A DNA stretch of 64,000 bases from Demequinaceae bacterium (GTDB lineage: Bacteria > Actinomycetota > Actinomycetes > Actinomycetales > Demequinaceae), in NCBI GenBank assembly GCA_016933155.1, contig JAFGBM010000007.1, positions 186,001 through 250,000 of the forward strand, read 5' to 3'. Every line of letters begins with the position of its first letter. Positions within the stretch are counted from its first letter, which is position 1. Both the position numbers and the translations under genes were made by a program. The notes under the pieces are model-generated. The model made no database searches. It was not told where the DNA came from and was given only the letters and a program-made list of their open reading frames with translations. Shown here in pieces: positions 62,677 through 64,000 of this stretch.

Positions 62677-63309
62677 ATGGCCTCTTCAACCCAGCGACGG
62701 GCGTCGGCCATCATGATCGCGACAATCATTCTCGCCGGATGCGCCTCAACCCCCTCGGCTCCTCCGTCCACAAGCCCGACGCCCCTCCCCAGCGCGACCT
62801 CCTCCGCCTCCCCTTCCGTCACCCCTTCCCCCACCGCTAGCGTGATGGATATGGATCCCGTTTTCGTCCTGACCTCCGCGGACTTCAATGCCGACGGCCC
62901 GCTCGACACCCGGCATTCCGCGAACGCCTGGGGGCAGTGCTCCGGGGGGAACCTCAACCCTCAGTTGTCATGGGAGGGGGCCCCCGAGGGGACCGTCGCC
63001 TACGCCATCACCATGCGCGACCTTTCCGCCGGAAACTGGTCCCACTGGGTGCACGTCAACATTCCGGCAGCCATCACGTCCGTGGCCACGGGTGGCAGCG
63101 CATCCCTCCCCGGGATCGTGGGGCGGAACGCCTCTCCCGGGACCGGATACTTCGGACCCTGCCCGCCCGGCCCCGGACACCGATACGAGTTCACGGTCTG
63201 GGCGCTCGATGCCGAGCTCGTTGTCCCGGCCGAGCCCACCTATCCGAACTTCTTCTCGGCCGCCGAGGGGCATATCCTCGACCGGGCGTCGATCATCGGG
63301 GTCTTCTAG
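62677..63309 (+). CDS. PEBP-family (YbhB/YbcL-like) lipoprotein
   Basis: 210 residues. Lipobox ILAGC (Cys22), then a 30-residue Pro/Ser/Thr linker, then a phosphatidylethanolamine-binding-protein fold: NLNPQLSWEGAPEGTVAYAITMRD, WSHWVHVNIPA and GYFGPCPPGPGHRYEFTVWALD, including the conserved ligand-pocket Asp and His. Ligand unknown in bacteria. Its end overlaps the convergent NUDIX gene by 17 bases. Confidence 0.9.
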   Translation: MASSTQRRASAIMIATIILAGCASTPSAPPSTSPTPLPSATSSASPSVTPSPTASVMDMDPVFVLTSADFNADGPLDTRHSANAWGQCSGGNLNPQLSWEGAPEGTVAYAITMRDLSAGNWSHWVHVNIPAAITSVATGGSASLPGIVGRNASPGTGYFGPCPPGPGHRYEFTVWALDAELVVPAEPTYPNFFSAAEGHILDRASIIGVF

Positions 63310-63982
63310 CCGGCCGCGACCGGCCTCGACTTGCCCCAGGGGGCGGCCGGTTCAGGCCTGACCACGGCGCGTCAGCAGGCCGAAGCGTCGACCATCCCGA
63401 CCTGCGTGCGGCGTCGACGGCCAGGAATCCCATGACGGCCGTCGGGCCTCTGAACCTTCCCGAGGCCACCGCCTCCAGAGCCTGCTCCAGGGAAATCCAT
63501 CGGGCCTCGATATCGTGTTCCTCCGCGTCCCGGACGTGCCGCTCGGCCTCGGGGACGGGGTTCAGGTCCCTCGCGAGATACAGGCGGATGGCCTCGGACG
63601 AGCCCCCGGGTGAGGAGAACACGTCGAGAAGGACATGCCAGGTGTCGGCGGTGAGGTCGGCCTCCTCATGGAGCTCCCGCTTTGCTGTCTCGAGCGGATC
63701 CTCGCCCGCAACGTCCAACAGCCCGGCTGGAGGCTCCCAGAGTTCACGTCCGACGGGGTGCCGGTATTGCTTGAGAACGAGGACCTCCCCCGGCTCGCGG
63801 TAGGGAATGACGGCGACGGCCCCGGAATGCTCGACGAAATCCCGGGTCACGATCTCATGCCCCAGGTCGATCCTTTCGCTCACCACGTCCCAGACGTGGC
63901 CGTCGAAGACCTCGATCCTGTCTTGCACCGGCTTCCGGACGACGCGGTCGGAGAGGGGCTCATCCGAATCGATACGGGTCAC
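63293..63982 (-). CDS. NUDIX hydrolase, ADP-ribose pyrophosphatase type
   Basis: 229 residues, GTG start. The Nudix box AGLLDVAGEDPLETAKRELHEEADL (about 87-111) matches GX5EX7REUXEEXGU. VLVLKQYRHPVGRELWEPPAG and FSSPGGSSEAIRLYLARDL are typical of ADP-ribose pyrophosphatases (NudF type). The last 35 residues are low-complexity Pro/Arg/Ser, partly antisense to the PEBP gene end, and may be poorly conserved. The gene that precedes it lies outside the window. Confidence 0.92.
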   Translation of the reverse strand: MTRIDSDEPLSDRVVRKPVQDRIEVFDGHVWDVVSERIDLGHEIVTRDFVEHSGAVAVIPYREPGEVLVLKQYRHPVGRELWEPPAGLLDVAGEDPLETAKRELHEEADLTADTWHVLLDVFSSPGGSSEAIRLYLARDLNPVPEAERHVRDAEEHDIEARWISLEQALEAVASGRFRGPTAVMGFLAVDAARRSGWSTLRPADAPWSGLNRPPPGASRGRSRPARRPR

Positions 63983-64000
63983 GGGGACTCAGCGTGCCGC

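Overview
The window is a gene-dense, high-GC segment (by eye about two-thirds G+C) of an actinobacterial chromosome. The assignment rests on a complete pupylation module (dop, pup, pafA, ARC/Mpa-type ATPase), the lgt-trpA-trpB-trpC-trpE-hisI-hisF gene order, the divergent glgC/glgA(M) pair, a fabG-fabI (mabA-inhA-like) pair, an ImuA'-ImuB-DnaE2 mutasome with an actinobacterial LexA box, and a SufR-B-D-Rieske-C-S-U-T operon. I see no phage, IS element, rRNA or CRISPR array. There is one tRNA gene. Family or genus cannot be fixed from the sequence alone; the absence of proteasome core genes from the pup locus and a Pup ending in Gly-Gly-Glu resemble Corynebacterium- or Actinomyces-like lineages.

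Layout. 1-6.3 kb: end of the tryptophan/histidine cluster, reading leftward into lgt. 6.3-12.8 kb: lipoprotein FKBP isomerase and the pupylation locus, headed by the tRNA m1A58 methyltransferase. 12.8-21.8 kb: mostly divergent gene pairs (M50 protease/RecB-like nuclease, HAD phosphatase/PAC2 protein, uppP/aldo-keto reductase, M20 peptidase/ABC-2 exporter) with very short shared promoters. 21.8-28.8 kb: tRNA-Leu(GAG), a small membrane protein, then the SOS mutasome imuA'-imuB-dnaE2 plus a conserved companion protein. 28.9-40.5 kb: a sugar catabolic region, ten leftward genes (split transketolase, FGGY kinase, DUF2291-like protein, RbsA/C/B-type transporter, TIM-barrel isomerase, SorC regulator, FucU-type mutarotase) and a divergent ribokinase. 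The enzyme set matches the known transketolase route for D-apiose. 40.6-50.3 kb: a beta-lactamase-fold hydrolase, a 58-bp repeat pair, an rRNA methyltransferase, an SPFH/NfeD pair, an ABC ATPase, the glycogen pair, a GH88/105-like hydrolase, SixA and fabG-fabI. 50.5-56.1 kb: lipoprotein, ABC-F ATPase, biotin ECF transporter bioYMN and a zinc metallopeptidase. 56.2-62.6 kb: the suf operon with its regulator. 62.7-64 kb: PEBP lipoprotein and a NUDIX hydrolase.

Genes are packed tightly, with many 4-base ATGA/GTGA stop-start overlaps inside operons. In contrast, the first genes of many transcription units carry a TANNNT hexamer ending exactly 6-7 bases before the start codon and no Shine-Dalgarno, which predicts leaderless mRNAs. 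I count 16 such genes plus one with an 8-base gap. I used this pattern to choose several start codons.
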